Assembly (NCBI GenBank): GCA_002394395.1
Contig: DGTR01000031.1
Coordinates: 15,847-79,846, forward strand
Direction: 5' to 3'
Length of the DNA: 64,000 nt
Source of the DNA: Bacteroidales bacterium UBA4331
GTDB lineage: Bacteria > Bacteroidota > Bacteroidia > Bacteroidales > Paludibacteraceae
Position 1 is the stretch's first letter; each line of letters begins with the position of its first letter. The notes under the pieces are model-generated. The model had not been told where the DNA came from. It saw nothing but the letters and a program-made list of their open reading frames with translations, and ran no database searches. The position numbers and the translations under genes were made by a program. This document shows, piece by piece, positions 41,847-50,802 of this stretch.

Positions 41847-42593
41847 ATGAAATTCATAGGAATCATCCCTGCCCGCTACGCCTCTACGCGTTTCCCGGGC
41901 AAACCATTAGCAGAGATCTGCGGCAAGACCGTCATCCGCCGCGTCTATGAGCAAGCCCGCAAAGCGCTCGACACCGTCGTAGTAGCTACCGATGACGAGC
42001 GGATATACAACGACGTGGAGTCTTTCGGCGGTAAAGTGGTCATGACACGCCCGGACCATAAATGCGGTACCGACCGTTGTTTGGAGGCGTACCAAGCCAT
42101 CACAACACCCGCTTGGCGCGAGCAGAACGACAAGGACACCGTCATCATTAACATCCAAGGTGACGAACCTTTCATCCAGCCCGAGCAGATAGAAGCGCTC
42201 ATGGCTTGTTTTGACCGCCCGGATACAGACATAGCTACACTCGTACAACCCTTTGCGGAGGATAAGAACGCTATCGAAAACCCTAACTCGCCCAAAGTGA
42301 ATTGGGACGTAGAGACCCAAGAAGCAAAGATGTTCTCCCGTAAAGTGATTGCTGCTTCGGACGGCAAGTACTACAAACACATCGGTATATACGCTTACCG
42401 CGCAGATGTACTCAGCAAAATAACCACGCTGCCGCAAAGTCCCTTGGAGATTGCAGAACGTCTCGAACAACTCCGATGGCTCGAGAACGGATACAAGATC
42501 CGTGTCGGCGTGACCTCACAATCCACCATCGGCATCGACACCCCCGAAGACCTCGAGAAAGCTATCGAGTGGTATAAATATAATGGAAATTAA
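41847..42593 (+). CDS. kdsB: 3-deoxy-manno-octulosonate cytidylyltransferase KdsB
   Basis: KdsB activates Kdo with CTP for lipopolysaccharide core synthesis. The 248-residue protein begins MKFIGIIPARYASTRFPGKPLAEICGKTVIRRVYEQA, with the CTP-binding loop, then VVVATDDERIYNDVESFGGKVVMTRPDHKCGTDRC and NIQGDEPFI, all diagnostic. The frame extends upstream to 41817, but the extra ten residues (MVNDQIVNRF) come only from the AAATGACCAAATAGTAAAT micro-repeat, so I use 41847. Transcription is probably from the mfd unit or a weak local signal; no clear promoter is seen. The intergenic tail to deoD is a TACGTAATTACG-type repeat. Confidence 0.95.
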   Translation: MKFIGIIPARYASTRFPGKPLAEICGKTVIRRVYEQARKALDTVVVATDDERIYNDVESFGGKVVMTRPDHKCGTDRCLEAYQAITTPAWREQNDKDTVIINIQGDEPFIQPEQIEALMACFDRPDTDIATLVQPFAEDKNAIENPNSPKVNWDVETQEAKMFSRKVIAASDGKYYKHIGIYAYRADVLSKITTLPQSPLEIAERLEQLRWLENGYKIRVGVTSQSTIGIDTPEDLEKAIEWYKYNGN

Positions 42594-42650
42594 CGTAATT
42601 ACGTAATTACGGAATCACGAAATATATTAACCTTATAAAACACAACAATT

Positions 42651-43370
42651 ATGGCAAAAGAACAATGCCCTACTCCGCACATCGGTGCGCAGTACGGAGA
42701 GATTGCAAAAACAATGATCATGGCCGGTGACCCGCTGCGTGCCAAACTGATGGCAGAGCGCTATCTGGAGAACCCGGTACAAGTGAACAATGTACGCGGA
42801 ATGCTCGCATTCACCGGTACCTACAAAGGAAAGAAAGTGACCGTCATGGGTCACGGAATGGGTATTCCGTCCATCGGTATCTACACCTACGAGTTATTTA
42901 ATTTCTACGATGTGGACACTATCATCCGCGTCGGTTCGTGTGGTGCACGCCAGATGTACGTGAACCTCGGCGACCTGGTAATTGCGCAAGGTAGTTGCAC
43001 CGACAGCAACTGGGACCAGCAATACAACCTCCCGGGTCATTATGCACCGATTGCTGACTTTGAACTCTGCCGGAAAGCCGTAGAAGCCGCAGAGAAACGC
43101 GGCTACAAGTACCATGTCGGAAACGTTTTCTCCGCAGATATATTCTACTGCGAAGACGAACGCAAGGCGAACTGGACAAAGATGGGTGTTTTGGCGGACG
43201 AGATGGAAGCCCCGTCGCTGTATATGAATGCCGCACGTGCAGGCAAAAAAGCCCTCGTCATTTGCACCGTCAGCGACCACATTCTCACCGGCGAAGCAAC
43301 CACGGCAGAGCAACGCCAGAACTCTTTTACAAACATGATGGACGTCGCTTTCGACATTATTAGCGAATGA
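42651..43370 (+). CDS. deoD: Purine-nucleoside phosphorylase DeoD
   Basis: A 239-residue enzyme of the hexameric PNP/uridine phosphorylase family. It splits purine nucleosides with phosphate to give the base and ribose 1-phosphate. Key features are TPHIGAQYGEIAKTMIMAGDPLRAKLMAERYL (phosphate site), GMLAFTGTYKGKKVTVMGHGMGIPSIGIYTYEL, IIRVGSCGA, EMEAPSLYMNAA (ribose-contacting Met-Glu) and CTVSDHI (the catalytic Asp). Length and motifs match the E. coli DeoD type. It precedes the barrel gene with an overlapping stop and start, suggesting one transcript. Confidence 0.95.
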   Translation: MAKEQCPTPHIGAQYGEIAKTMIMAGDPLRAKLMAERYLENPVQVNNVRGMLAFTGTYKGKKVTVMGHGMGIPSIGIYTYELFNFYDVDTIIRVGSCGARQMYVNLGDLVIAQGSCTDSNWDQQYNLPGHYAPIADFELCRKAVEAAEKRGYKYHVGNVFSADIFYCEDERKANWTKMGVLADEMEAPSLYMNAARAGKKALVICTVSDHILTGEATTAEQRQNSFTNMMDVAFDIISE

Positions 43371-44098
43371 GAAAAACAATATTTATAATCCTTGTATCAG
43401 CCCTTCTGCTCCCGGGTCTCACGGCTCGGGCGCAGGAGGAAACTGATGCGCCCAAAGAGGTCAAGAAGGCTTCTTCCGGCTTCTTCACCGGTTTCTCCGG
43501 AGGAATGATGCTGCACGGCGGATACCTGTTCGCCAAAGATCCCAGATACGTATTCAGTAACACCGGTCTGGGTAACCCGGACTACGTAAAAAACTTACCA
43601 AATGACGGTTTTTGTATGGGACTGGGCGGTACGCTCCGCGCACATCTTATCAATCATATTCACCTGGGTGCGGAAGGCTTCGTGAGCACCATGCCTCTCA
43701 TGAAAACCGGTTCGAACGTCCGAACCGGCTGGGGAGGCGCGATGTGCGACTTCTACACCGACTGGGGCAAAATGCGCCCGCTCATCGGTCTGACCGTCGG
43801 CGGAGGAGTGATGAAACGACTCTTTGTGCCGAACGCACCTACCGTCACCAGCGCAGATAGCGAGACGAACTATAACGCCTCGTACACCAAGACTCCGTTC
43901 TTCCTGCTCGATCCTTACATAGGCATGGAGATAGGACTAACCAACCACATGGCACTTATTATTCGCATCGACTACATGCTCCCCTTCGGCACCAGCAAGA
44001 GCGAGCTGACGCCTAACGTCGATTGGGGCAATTTTATGACTCCGAGCGGTCCGCGCTTATACGTGGGACTGATGTTCGGCAAAATGAAAAAAGACTAA
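43367..44098 (+). CDS. Outer-membrane beta-barrel protein
   Basis: A 243-residue protein with a signal peptide (MRKTIFIILVSALLLPGLTARAQ), an acidic linker and a beta-barrel pattern with alternating hydrophobic residues (GGMMLHGGYLFAKD; GLGGTLRAHLINHIHLGAEGFVS; GGAMCDFYTDWGKMRPLIGLTVGGGVMKRL; MEIGLTNHMALIIRIDYML; PRLYVGLMFGKMKKD). No family name is certain, and no ligand is suggested. The start ATG overlaps the deoD stop by four bases. The next gene, yidC, follows after a TTGATATTTGAAATTTG micro-repeat. Confidence 0.75.
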   Translation: MRKTIFIILVSALLLPGLTARAQEETDAPKEVKKASSGFFTGFSGGMMLHGGYLFAKDPRYVFSNTGLGNPDYVKNLPNDGFCMGLGGTLRAHLINHIHLGAEGFVSTMPLMKTGSNVRTGWGGAMCDFYTDWGKMRPLIGLTVGGGVMKRLFVPNAPTVTSADSETNYNASYTKTPFFLLDPYIGMEIGLTNHMALIIRIDYMLPFGTSKSELTPNVDWGNFMTPSGPRLYVGLMFGKMKKD

Positions 44099-44146
44099 AA
44101 ATTTGATATTTGAAATTTGACATTTGAAATTCTAAACAATATATAA

Positions 44147-46057
44147 ATGGATAAAAACACTTGGATTGGCTTTTTACTGATAGCCGCAATTATCGTTGGT
44201 TTTACGATGCTCAACCGTCCCTCCAAAGAGGAGCTGGCGCATCGCCAACACGTACAAGACTCAATTAACGCTGCCCGTCTTCTCGAAGCGGAGACACAAC
44301 GTATTTCCGACTCCCTGCAGATGGTCGTTGCTCAGACACAACAGAATGAGGCCATCGTCACCGAGGAGCAGATACAAGAGCGCTTGCAAGCTGCCTATGG
44401 CACTTTTGCAGTAGCAGCACAAGGGGAAGAGCAGTATATTACCCTCGCAAACGAGCATCTGAAACTAACACTCTCCACCTTAGGCGGTCGCATTGAGCGT
44501 GCGGAGTTATTGGAGTATCATGCTTCGGGCGACAGTATCAATCCGCTCTGCCTCTTCCGTGCAGACGAGAGTGCGTTCGGTCTGACCCTTATCACCGCCA
44601 ACAACCGTATTCTGCAGACCGCTAACCTGTACTTCACTCCGGTAAAAAGCGAGGAGCCCAACAAAGCTATCCTTCGTCTGCCGACATCCGCTCCGGACGC
44701 CTATATAGATTTTATCTATGAACTCTCCGAGGACTATATGGTACACCTCTCCGTAGCACCGCATAACATGCAGACCGAGCTGGCGCAGAATGTCAATTCG
44801 CTCGAACTTCAGTGGCGTCAACTCATCCCGCAACAAGAGCAGGGACGTAAGTTCGAGGAGCGCTACGCGCAGCTACAATACATGCTCGTCGGCGGCGAGA
44901 TGGAGAAACTGAGTGAGAGCAAAGATGACAGCCAGAAAGAGTCCGCGCGCATCAAATGGATTGGCTACAAGGACCAGTTCTTCTCAACCGTCCTCATCGC
45001 AGACGATGCGTTCACCTCGACGGAGCTCCACTCGACCCTGCAAGGCAAACATTCCGGCTACATCAAGGAGTACGCCGCGCAGACCTCTGTGCCGTTTGAC
45101 CTCACAGGCAAGAACCCGACGGGTTTCCGTTTCTACTGCGGTCCGAACCATTACCACACGCTCAAAGCGTACGACGAAGGCAAAGAGAAAGAGGACCGTC
45201 TGTATCTCAACCAACTCGTGCCCCTGGGATGGAAGATCGTGAGCTGGATCAACACAGCCCTCGTCATTCCTATGTTTGACCTCTTCACCAGCTGGGGTCT
45301 CCACATCGGTATCGTGATCCTCTTAATGACCATCGTCATCAAGCTGATCATCCTGCCGTTTGTCTTCGTCTCCTATAAATCGAGCGCAAAAATGCGCGCA
45401 TTGAAGCCGCAGATCGATGCTATCAACGAGAAATACCCCGCAGAGAAGATGCAGGAACGTCAGCAGGCAACCATGCAACTCTACCAGCAAGCAGGAGTCA
45501 GCCCTATGTCCGGCTGTCTGCCGATGCTCTTCCAGTTCCCCGTCTTGATGGCGATGTTCTGGTTCTTGCCGACAGCTATCGAGCTGCGTGGCAAGTCACT
45601 GTGGTGGGCAGAGGACCTCTCTACGTACGACGCCGTTTTCCATTGGGGCTTTAACATCCCGCTGTTGGGCGACCACCTGTCCCTCTTCTGTCTCTTGATG
45701 ACCATCTGTAACATCGGTTACACCTATATCACGATGCAATCGCAGGCTACAGACCCGAACATGAAATTCATGAAATACATGATGTACGCGATGCCGCTCA
45801 TGTTCCTCTTCATCTTCAATGACTACGCAGCGGGTCTGAGCTACTACTACCTCCTTTCGCTCTTCTTCACCATCCTGCAGACGATGATCTTCCGCTGGAC
45901 GCTCAATGATGAGAAGATGTTAGCAGAGATGGAGGCGAATAAAAAGAAAAAAGCCGGAAAACCTAAGTCCGGCTTTATGGAGCGTTTGGAAAAAATGCAA
46001 CGCGAGCAGCAACGCTTAGCTCGCGAGCAGGCCAAAGCGGCTAATAAGCGTCGATAA
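44147..46057 (+). CDS. yidC: Membrane protein insertase YidC
   Basis: A 636-residue YidC/Oxa1 homologue that inserts proteins into the inner membrane. The N-terminal anchor (MDKNTWIGFLLIAAIIVGFTMLN) is followed by a periplasmic beta-supersandwich domain (about 60-360). The five-helix insertase core follows: WGLHIGIVILLMTIVIKLIILPFVFVSYKSSAKMRALKPQI, QQAGVSPMSGCLPMLFQFPVLMAMFWFLPTAIELRG, FCLLMTICNIGYTYITMQ and the C-terminal helices. A charged tail (KKKKAGKPKSGFMERLEKMQREQQRLAREQAKAANKRR) could bind ribosomes. It runs 42 nt into the convergent gene that ends at 46016. Confidence 0.95.
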   Translation: MDKNTWIGFLLIAAIIVGFTMLNRPSKEELAHRQHVQDSINAARLLEAETQRISDSLQMVVAQTQQNEAIVTEEQIQERLQAAYGTFAVAAQGEEQYITLANEHLKLTLSTLGGRIERAELLEYHASGDSINPLCLFRADESAFGLTLITANNRILQTANLYFTPVKSEEPNKAILRLPTSAPDAYIDFIYELSEDYMVHLSVAPHNMQTELAQNVNSLELQWRQLIPQQEQGRKFEERYAQLQYMLVGGEMEKLSESKDDSQKESARIKWIGYKDQFFSTVLIADDAFTSTELHSTLQGKHSGYIKEYAAQTSVPFDLTGKNPTGFRFYCGPNHYHTLKAYDEGKEKEDRLYLNQLVPLGWKIVSWINTALVIPMFDLFTSWGLHIGIVILLMTIVIKLIILPFVFVSYKSSAKMRALKPQIDAINEKYPAEKMQERQQATMQLYQQAGVSPMSGCLPMLFQFPVLMAMFWFLPTAIELRGKSLWWAEDLSTYDAVFHWGFNIPLLGDHLSLFCLLMTICNIGYTYITMQSQATDPNMKFMKYMMYAMPLMFLFIFNDYAAGLSYYYLLSLFFTILQTMIFRWTLNDEKMLAEMEANKKKKAGKPKSGFMERLEKMQREQQRLAREQAKAANKRR

Positions 46058-46513
46058 CTCGTTATCGACCAGCTGCTGTCCCTCCGGGGAGAGCGTCACA
46101 CCGTCTTGCTCGAGGAGTTGCTCGTAATGAGCACTCGCGAGCATGGGCGAAGTGATATCAATAATATGCACGCATTGCTGCGCCGCAAGGCGGAAGAGCG
46201 AGAGGTTATAGAGGGCATGGATATTCCTCAGACGCTCGGTCTTACCGCCAAGCCAATATAAAAGGTTCTTGCGTTCCTGCATCGACATGCCACGCGTGAT
46301 AAAGGCGAAATAGCGATTCTCGTCCATAATAGGCAGACTAACCAAAACAGGTTCTTGCCCGTGTGCGCGCGCTTGCGCAATCTTATTAGTATATTGCGCT
46401 TTGTATGCCACTAAATCCATTACAGGCTCATGTTGTCCACTTGGATTAGCTGCGATAGCTTGCCAGTTGTACTGCAATCCGCTCTCAGGCTGAATAATAA
46501 GGGTCTTGTCCAT
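46016..46513 (-). CDS. Conserved-looking protein of unknown function
   Basis: A 165-residue soluble protein without signal or membrane segments: MDKTLIIQPESGLQYNWQAIAANPSGQHEPVMDLVAYKAQYTN. It continues through a DENRYFAFITRGMSMQERKNLLYWLGGKTERLRNIHALYNLSLF block and an acidic C-terminus (VHIIDITSPMLASAHYEQLLEQDGVTLSPEGQQLVDNELSTLISRFG). No family recognised. It is preceded by a possible 31-residue membrane peptide in the same orientation and a promoter at 46686-46717; its 3' end overlaps yidC. Confidence 0.6.
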   Translation of the reverse strand: MDKTLIIQPESGLQYNWQAIAANPSGQHEPVMDLVAYKAQYTNKIAQARAHGQEPVLVSLPIMDENRYFAFITRGMSMQERKNLLYWLGGKTERLRNIHALYNLSLFRLAAQQCVHIIDITSPMLASAHYEQLLEQDGVTLSPEGQQLVDNELSTLISRFGLLAS

Positions 46514-46541
46514 AAATATAGTGATTTAATAAGTTAATTAC

Positions 46542-46637
46542 TTAAAGATTAATAACTAAATAAATAATTACTGCCGGTATTTGTAAGCAATAAATCGCTA
46601 CCAGCGCGTCCATTCCAATTCGTTTAACTGTTTTCAT
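46542..46637 (-). CDS. Possible small membrane peptide (31 residues)
   Basis: A short frame starting at ATG 46637: MKTVKRIGMDALVAIYCLQIPAVIIYLVINL, here described by its basic start and a hydrophobic stretch of about 20 residues that could span the membrane. It lies 49 nt downstream of a promoter and 28 nt upstream of the 46016 gene, so it would be the first cistron of that transcript. Support is positional and compositional only. Confidence 0.4.
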   Translation of the reverse strand: MKTVKRIGMDALVAIYCLQIPAVIIYLVINL

Positions 46638-46685
46638 ATGCGTTTGAATTTAAATAGATGATACAATGTTGATTTAAAAACGGTG

Positions 46686-46717
46686 CAAAATTACTGCTTT
46701 TTCGCAACCCTGACAAC
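46686..46717 (-). promoter_or_regulatory. Bacteroidota-type promoter of the 46016 unit
   Basis: Minus strand TAATTTTG at 46686-46693 and GTTG (near-consensus) 20 nt upstream at 46714-46717. Leader of about 40 nt to the small frame at 46637. Confidence 0.6.
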
Positions 46718-46838
46718 TAATTGTGATTAGGGACTAAAAATAGTGACTAAACAAGCCGTTTTGACGGCTAAAACACAAATATAGGGACGAAAAATGGACA
46801 CAATCCAATTCGTCACTTTGATAAAGGAGACTAAAATT

Positions 46839-47627
46839 ATGACAAAAATTCCTTCTTCGCTACTCTCATTGACCACATTATTGCTACATGTGTTCATTCT
46901 GCCGGTATTCTTCCTGAGTTTCATCCTGATATACGATAGTCAATGGATGACCGAGTTCCTGGACGCAGGTTTAGGGACAATCTTCAACGCCCTGATGCTC
47001 TCCTGCATCTTAATCGGCGCCATGGCGATCTCACGACCGGTAATGACGGCTGTCGGAAAGGGACATCGGTTCAGTTGGTGGCAGTACAGCTTGTGGTCGT
47101 TCTTGGAAGTGATTATCTTCTCCTGCTTCGCAGCGCTTTACATGGCATTGATATATGGAGATTACGGGTACTTCCCTGCGCTCGCGCAATGTCTCCGTCT
47201 CTCGTTCTCTACCCTGCCCTATTTATATATCATCATGGCATTGCTCTTTGCGTTGATTTATCCGGATGAAGAAGAGGCAGCGGAAGAAGACCTGGTACGA
47301 TTTACAGATAGTACCGGACGGCTGAAATTAGTCATCGCGCACGATGTACTGCTCTATATAGAAGCGCGCGAGAACTACATCTCAATTCATTATTTGGAGG
47401 GAGAGAAACTAAAAGAATATTCGCTGCGTCAGACGATGCGCGGCATCGAAGACCTCATGACCAAACACGGCATCATCCGTTGCCAGCGGTCATACTTCGT
47501 CAATCCCCGGCATGTGACGGTTCTCAGACGTGATAAAGAGGGATTTATTCAAGCAGAACTGGATAGCACCAACAAACCTGTTCCTGTTTCGCCGAAATAC
47601 TACGAGCAGTTAAGCAAGATGTTATAG
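46839..47627 (+). CDS. Membrane-anchored LytTR-family transcription regulator
   Basis: A 262-residue protein. Four membrane helices (VFILPVFFLSFILIYD, TIFNALMLSCILIGAMAIS, WWQYSLWSFLEVIIFSCFAALYMALIYG and LYIIMALLFALIYP) are followed by an acidic linker (EEEAAEEDL). A LytTR DNA-binding domain comes last, with ALYIEARENYISIHYLEGEKLKEYSLRQTMRGIEDLM, IRCQRSYFVNPRHVTVLRRDKEGF and a final YYEQLSKML. Its fusion to a membrane domain instead of a receiver suggests sensing at the membrane without phosphorylation. The start at 46839 has a rare Shine-Dalgarno-like AAAGGAG nine bases before it; an earlier ATG at 46794 lacks that. No obvious target genes are seen. Confidence 0.8.
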   Translation: MTKIPSSLLSLTTLLLHVFILPVFFLSFILIYDSQWMTEFLDAGLGTIFNALMLSCILIGAMAISRPVMTAVGKGHRFSWWQYSLWSFLEVIIFSCFAALYMALIYGDYGYFPALAQCLRLSFSTLPYLYIIMALLFALIYPDEEEAAEEDLVRFTDSTGRLKLVIAHDVLLYIEARENYISIHYLEGEKLKEYSLRQTMRGIEDLMTKHGIIRCQRSYFVNPRHVTVLRRDKEGFIQAELDSTNKPVPVSPKYYEQLSKML

Positions 47628-47645
47628 CATTTCGCGTTCACTCGT

Positions 47646-48740
47646 TCAACGTTCACTCGTTAAACTATTAACGAGCATTCCGCAGGCAGCGAGAATATCT
47701 TCTCCGCGGGAACGACGGATAGTAGTAGTGATGCCGTTAGCGGTCAGGTAATCTCGCAACCACTCCATCTGTTTCTCATTGGAAGCCGAAAAATGCCGGC
47801 TTTCTTTATTCGTGGTTGCAACCTCCTCCACGCCTTCATGGAACCGGATGAGATTGATGCGGCAGGGCAAACCTCGCAAGAGCCGAATCAGTTCCTTCGC
47901 GTGGCGAGGGGTATCATTCTGCCCCGCCCAGCAGATATATTCGAAGCTGACGCGCCGCTGATGCGACCAGTCGTAGTTTTTGAGCAGTTTCACTACCTCT
48001 GCTATGGAAAATATCTTCTCCGCCGGCATGATCTGAGCGCGCTCGGCAGGGAAAGGATTATGCATCGACACTGCAAGACGGCACTCGCTCTCTTCTATAA
48101 AGCGCTTCATCGCCGGAATGCCGACCGTAGAGACGGTGATGCGTTTGGGCGACCATGCGCAGCCATACGACGATGTCAGAACCTCTAAGGAACGAAGCAC
48201 CTCGTCGATATTATCCATCGGTTCACCCTCGCCCATATAAACGAGATTACTGAGTGCGGAAAGTTGATGGCGGACAGCTATGTCATCAATCTCAAAGACC
48301 TGATTAAGTATCTCCGCTGCGGAGAGATGACCATGAAAGCCTAAGGTTCCGGTCATGCAGAAACGACAGCCCATTTTACAACCTGCCTGGGTCGAGACGC
48401 AAAGCGTTGCTCGGTCTTCTTCAGGAATATAGACCGTTTCAATAAAAAACCTTTCTGATGGCTGATTGCTGGTGGCTGAATGATGAAAGCTTACTTCAAA
48501 GAGGTACTTTCTCGTGCCATCTTGACTGATGGCCTCGCGGACGGGCGCATGACGACCGATGGTATAGTTCGCCTTGAGTGCCTCACGCCCTTTGAGGGAG
48601 ATATTCGTCATCTCTTCAAAGGAACGCACGCGACGCACATAAAGCCACTCCGCCAACTGTTTGCCGGCGAACTTCTGCAAGCCAACGCTCAATGCGACCT
48701 CTTGCAGCTCACTTAATGTCTTACCTAAAAGCGCCTCCAA
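47646..48740 (-). CDS. rlmN: 23S rRNA / tRNA adenosine C2-methyltransferase RlmN
   Basis: RlmN is a radical SAM methyltransferase that methylates A2503 of 23S rRNA and A37 of some tRNAs. The 364-residue protein has the Cx3Cx2C motif CKMGCRFC, TGTLGFHGHLSAAEILNQV and VYMGEGEPMDNIDEVLRSLEVL. SPKRITVSTVGIPAMKRFIE and the C-terminal catalytic Cys in ILAACGML follow. I start it at the TTG at 48740 because the upstream open frame lies inside the MscS gene and no ATG is available. Micro-repeats lie at both ends and inside: CAGCCACCAGCAATCAGCC (about 48455-48480) encodes HHSATSNQPSE, and AATTACGAATTACGAATTG precedes the start. Confidence 0.9.
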   Translation of the reverse strand: MEALLGKTLSELQEVALSVGLQKFAGKQLAEWLYVRRVRSFEEMTNISLKGREALKANYTIGRHAPVREAISQDGTRKYLFEVSFHHSATSNQPSERFFIETVYIPEEDRATLCVSTQAGCKMGCRFCMTGTLGFHGHLSAAEILNQVFEIDDIAVRHQLSALSNLVYMGEGEPMDNIDEVLRSLEVLTSSYGCAWSPKRITVSTVGIPAMKRFIEESECRLAVSMHNPFPAERAQIMPAEKIFSIAEVVKLLKNYDWSHQRRVSFEYICWAGQNDTPRHAKELIRLLRGLPCRINLIRFHEGVEEVATTNKESRHFSASNEKQMEWLRDYLTANGITTTIRRSRGEDILAACGMLVNSLTSER

Positions 48741-48757
48741 TTCGTAATTCGTAATTT

Positions 48758-49765
48758 TTAATTCACCATCGTGACATCCATGTGAGGATAAGCGAAGGTG
48801 AAGCCTTGCGGCGGGAGTTCGGTATAGAAACGCTCCTGGAGCGCAAAGAACACATCCCAATAATCGTCCGCACGTACCCACGCCCGCACTACAAAAGTGA
48901 TATCGTTTTCGTTCAAACTCTTGAGTGCCACGAAAGGCGCCGGGATAGCGTCCATCCGATAATTGACGGTCGAAAGCTGGTACGCAGAGATATTCAGCTC
49001 CTCATAAAGTTGCTTCATATCCGTATCTGCCTGTAGAACTCGTGGTTCGGAGTTCAGTATCGCATAAATCGCCTCCTTGCATTTCGCGGCATCTACGCCG
49101 TAAGAGACGCTCACATTCCACTCTACACGCCTTAGCGGACGACCGTTGAAGTTATTGATCACGCCGTTGGAGAGTGCACCATTCGGAAGAATCACCACGC
49201 GGTTATCGATCGTCAAGATCTTCGTCGCCGTAATATTCACCTCTATAACCTTACCGGAAGTACCTTGCGCTTCAATGAAATCACCGGCTTTGAAAGGCTT
49301 GAAGGCGAGCAGCATAATACCTCCTGCGAAGTTCTGAACGGTTCCCGAGAGCGCCATACCTATTGCCATACCTCCGGCAGCCAAGAGAGCAGCCAGCGAA
49401 GTGGTATTCACACCTAAGGTACTAACCGTAATAACCACCAGAAGGATAGTCATGGAGATGGAGACGAACGAGGAGACGAACGAAGCGATTGTCGGTTCGG
49501 TCTTTCTACGCGCAAACACCCGATTGAGGATATTCTTCACCCACCGGATGAGTAACATTCCGATGACAAAGAGCAGGAGAGCTGCCAAGACCTTGATACC
49601 AAAGTGCAGCATCGACTCGCCAACCTCTTGCCAGAATGTTTGCGGGTCGTTCTTCGCGGTCTCAATCATCATCCGCGCGCCGGCACGGATAGAGTCCCGT
49701 TTGGCTTCTATCTCTTCGGGCGTCGGAGCAGCTACCTGAAGAAAGATAAACAAGAGCGGATTCAT
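48758..49765 (-). CDS. Small-conductance mechanosensitive channel (MscS family)
   Basis: A 335-residue channel protein. The N-terminal hydrophobic lead (MNPLLFIFLQVAAPTPEEIE) and a first helix are followed by the MscS core: VVITVSTLGVNTTSLAALLAAGGMAIGMALSGTVQNFAGGIMLLAFKPFKAGDFIEAQGTSGKVIEVNITATKILTIDNRVVILPNGALSNGVINNFN. This is the diagnostic pore helix and beta-domain. The C-terminal cytosolic cage is present (RRVEWNVSVSYGVDAAKCKEAIYAIL). It protects cells during osmotic downshock. The gene ends 17 nt before the rlmN start and begins two bases before the next upstream stop. Confidence 0.9.
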   Translation of the reverse strand: MNPLLFIFLQVAAPTPEEIEAKRDSIRAGARMMIETAKNDPQTFWQEVGESMLHFGIKVLAALLLFVIGMLLIRWVKNILNRVFARRKTEPTIASFVSSFVSISMTILLVVITVSTLGVNTTSLAALLAAGGMAIGMALSGTVQNFAGGIMLLAFKPFKAGDFIEAQGTSGKVIEVNITATKILTIDNRVVILPNGALSNGVINNFNGRPLRRVEWNVSVSYGVDAAKCKEAIYAILNSEPRVLQADTDMKQLYEELNISAYQLSTVNYRMDAIPAPFVALKSLNENDITFVVRAWVRADDYWDVFFALQERFYTELPPQGFTFAYPHMDVTMVN

Positions 49766-49767
49766 AC

Positions 49768-50220
49768 TTATCGAATTCTATCAGCTGCACGCACGAGAGC
49801 CTCATCTTTGAGGATCCGGCGTGTAGCCATGAGGGTTAACACCATACAAATCAATGGGAATGACGCCCAAGGAAGGATGTGCCACTCTACACCCAACGCC
49901 AACTTTGCCTGCCATACATAAATCGCCAACACGCCGTAGTAGCCCAAGCAGAGCATTGTGAGGAAGATATTCAGGCGCGCCTGAAGGATACGTTTCTTAT
50001 AGAGAAAAATATCCACGAGCGCTAAAGCAGGAATAAGAATCGTCGTGAGGAGCAGTCCCCAGAGACCTTGCAGCGGTGCGCCACCGATGGCGCTCAGCTC
50101 GTATATTTGCAACTCTGCGGCTTCTTCGGGCGTCACTAATTGAAGTACCGGAAGCCAGATCAGGGCGATGCCTAAAGCCACAACGGCTAATAAATACAGT
50201 GTCTGAATTCGTTGTATCAT
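49768..50220 (-). CDS. DUF4293-like four-helix membrane protein
   Basis: A 150-residue protein with four membrane segments (LYLLAVVALGIALIWLPVL; LWGLLLTTILIPALALVDIFLY; IFLTMLCLGYYGVLAIYVWQA; FPLICMVLTLMATRRIL). The opening MIQRIQTLYLLAVV and the positively charged loop KKRILQARLN are those I remember for DUF4293 proteins, a Bacteroidota-specific family without known function. It is close to the genes on both sides, in a run of minus-strand genes from fumarase to rlmN. Confidence 0.7.
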   Translation of the reverse strand: MIQRIQTLYLLAVVALGIALIWLPVLQLVTPEEAAELQIYELSAIGGAPLQGLWGLLLTTILIPALALVDIFLYKKRILQARLNIFLTMLCLGYYGVLAIYVWQAKLALGVEWHILPWASFPLICMVLTLMATRRILKDEALVRAADRIR

Positions 50221-50257
50221 AAAGTCATTTACAATTTGGTCATTTACGATTTACCAT

Positions 50258-50791
50258 TTAATCTTTCATAGCTTCCTCAAGTGAAGCGCATTTATCTCCA
50301 TGGGCGTTGACCCAGCCTATCTGTCTAGCAGGGTTTCCGACCATGAGGGCATAAGGCGGTACATCTTTGGTCACCACCGAGCCTGCGCCGATGAGGCAGT
50401 ATTCGCCGAGCGTGTGACCACAAACGATGGTGGCGTTAGCACCCACCGAGACACCTCTCTTGAGGATTGTCTGGCGGTATTCATCTTTGCGGCTGACCGC
50501 CGCACGGGGGTTAATGACGTTCGTGAAGACCATTGACGGGCCGAGGAACACATCGTCCTCGCACCGCACGCCCGTATAGACGGAGACGTTATTCTGGATC
50601 TTACAGTTACGGCCGAGTACTACGTCGGGTGAGATCACCACGTTCTGACCGATATTACAATCTTCGCCGATAACACAACCGGACATGATATGGCTGAAAT
50701 GCCAGATCTTCGTACCCTTGCCTATTTGGCATCCTTCGTCCACATAGGACGACTCATGGATAAAATAATTTACCATTTGGTCATTTACCAT
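50258..50791 (-). CDS. Hexapeptide-repeat N-acetyltransferase (WbpD/WlbB-like)
   Basis: A 177-residue left-handed beta-helix acyltransferase. Its repeats read SYVDEGCQIGKGTKIWHFSHIMSGCVIGEDCNIGQNVVISPDVVLGRNCKIQNNVSVYTGVRCEDDVFLGPSMVFTNVINPRA, then GVSVGANATIVCGHTLGEYCLIGAGSVVTKDVPPYALMVGNPARQIGWV. The WHFSHIMSGC block and VFTNVxNPRA are typical of enzymes that acetylate UDP-3-amino sugars for O-antigen or glycan. The first ten residues (MVNDQMVNYF) are made by the AAATGGTAAATGACC repeat, so the native start may be at the His-Glu-Ser that follows. No sugar-biosynthesis partners lie beside it. Confidence 0.85.
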   Translation of the reverse strand: MVNDQMVNYFIHESSYVDEGCQIGKGTKIWHFSHIMSGCVIGEDCNIGQNVVISPDVVLGRNCKIQNNVSVYTGVRCEDDVFLGPSMVFTNVINPRAAVSRKDEYRQTILKRGVSVGANATIVCGHTLGEYCLIGAGSVVTKDVPPYALMVGNPARQIGWVNAHGDKCASLEEAMKD

Positions 50792-50802
50792 GTACCATTT
50801 AT

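Noticed and set aside
45380..45406. Palindrome-like GCGCAAAAATGCGC in yidC
   Set aside because: It encodes the family-conserved SSAKMRALKP segment, so it is not an inserted element.
47646..48881. RlmN with a 47-residue N-terminal extension (longest frame)
   Set aside because: The extra residues lie inside the MscS gene in another frame and do not resemble RlmN; start moved to 48740.
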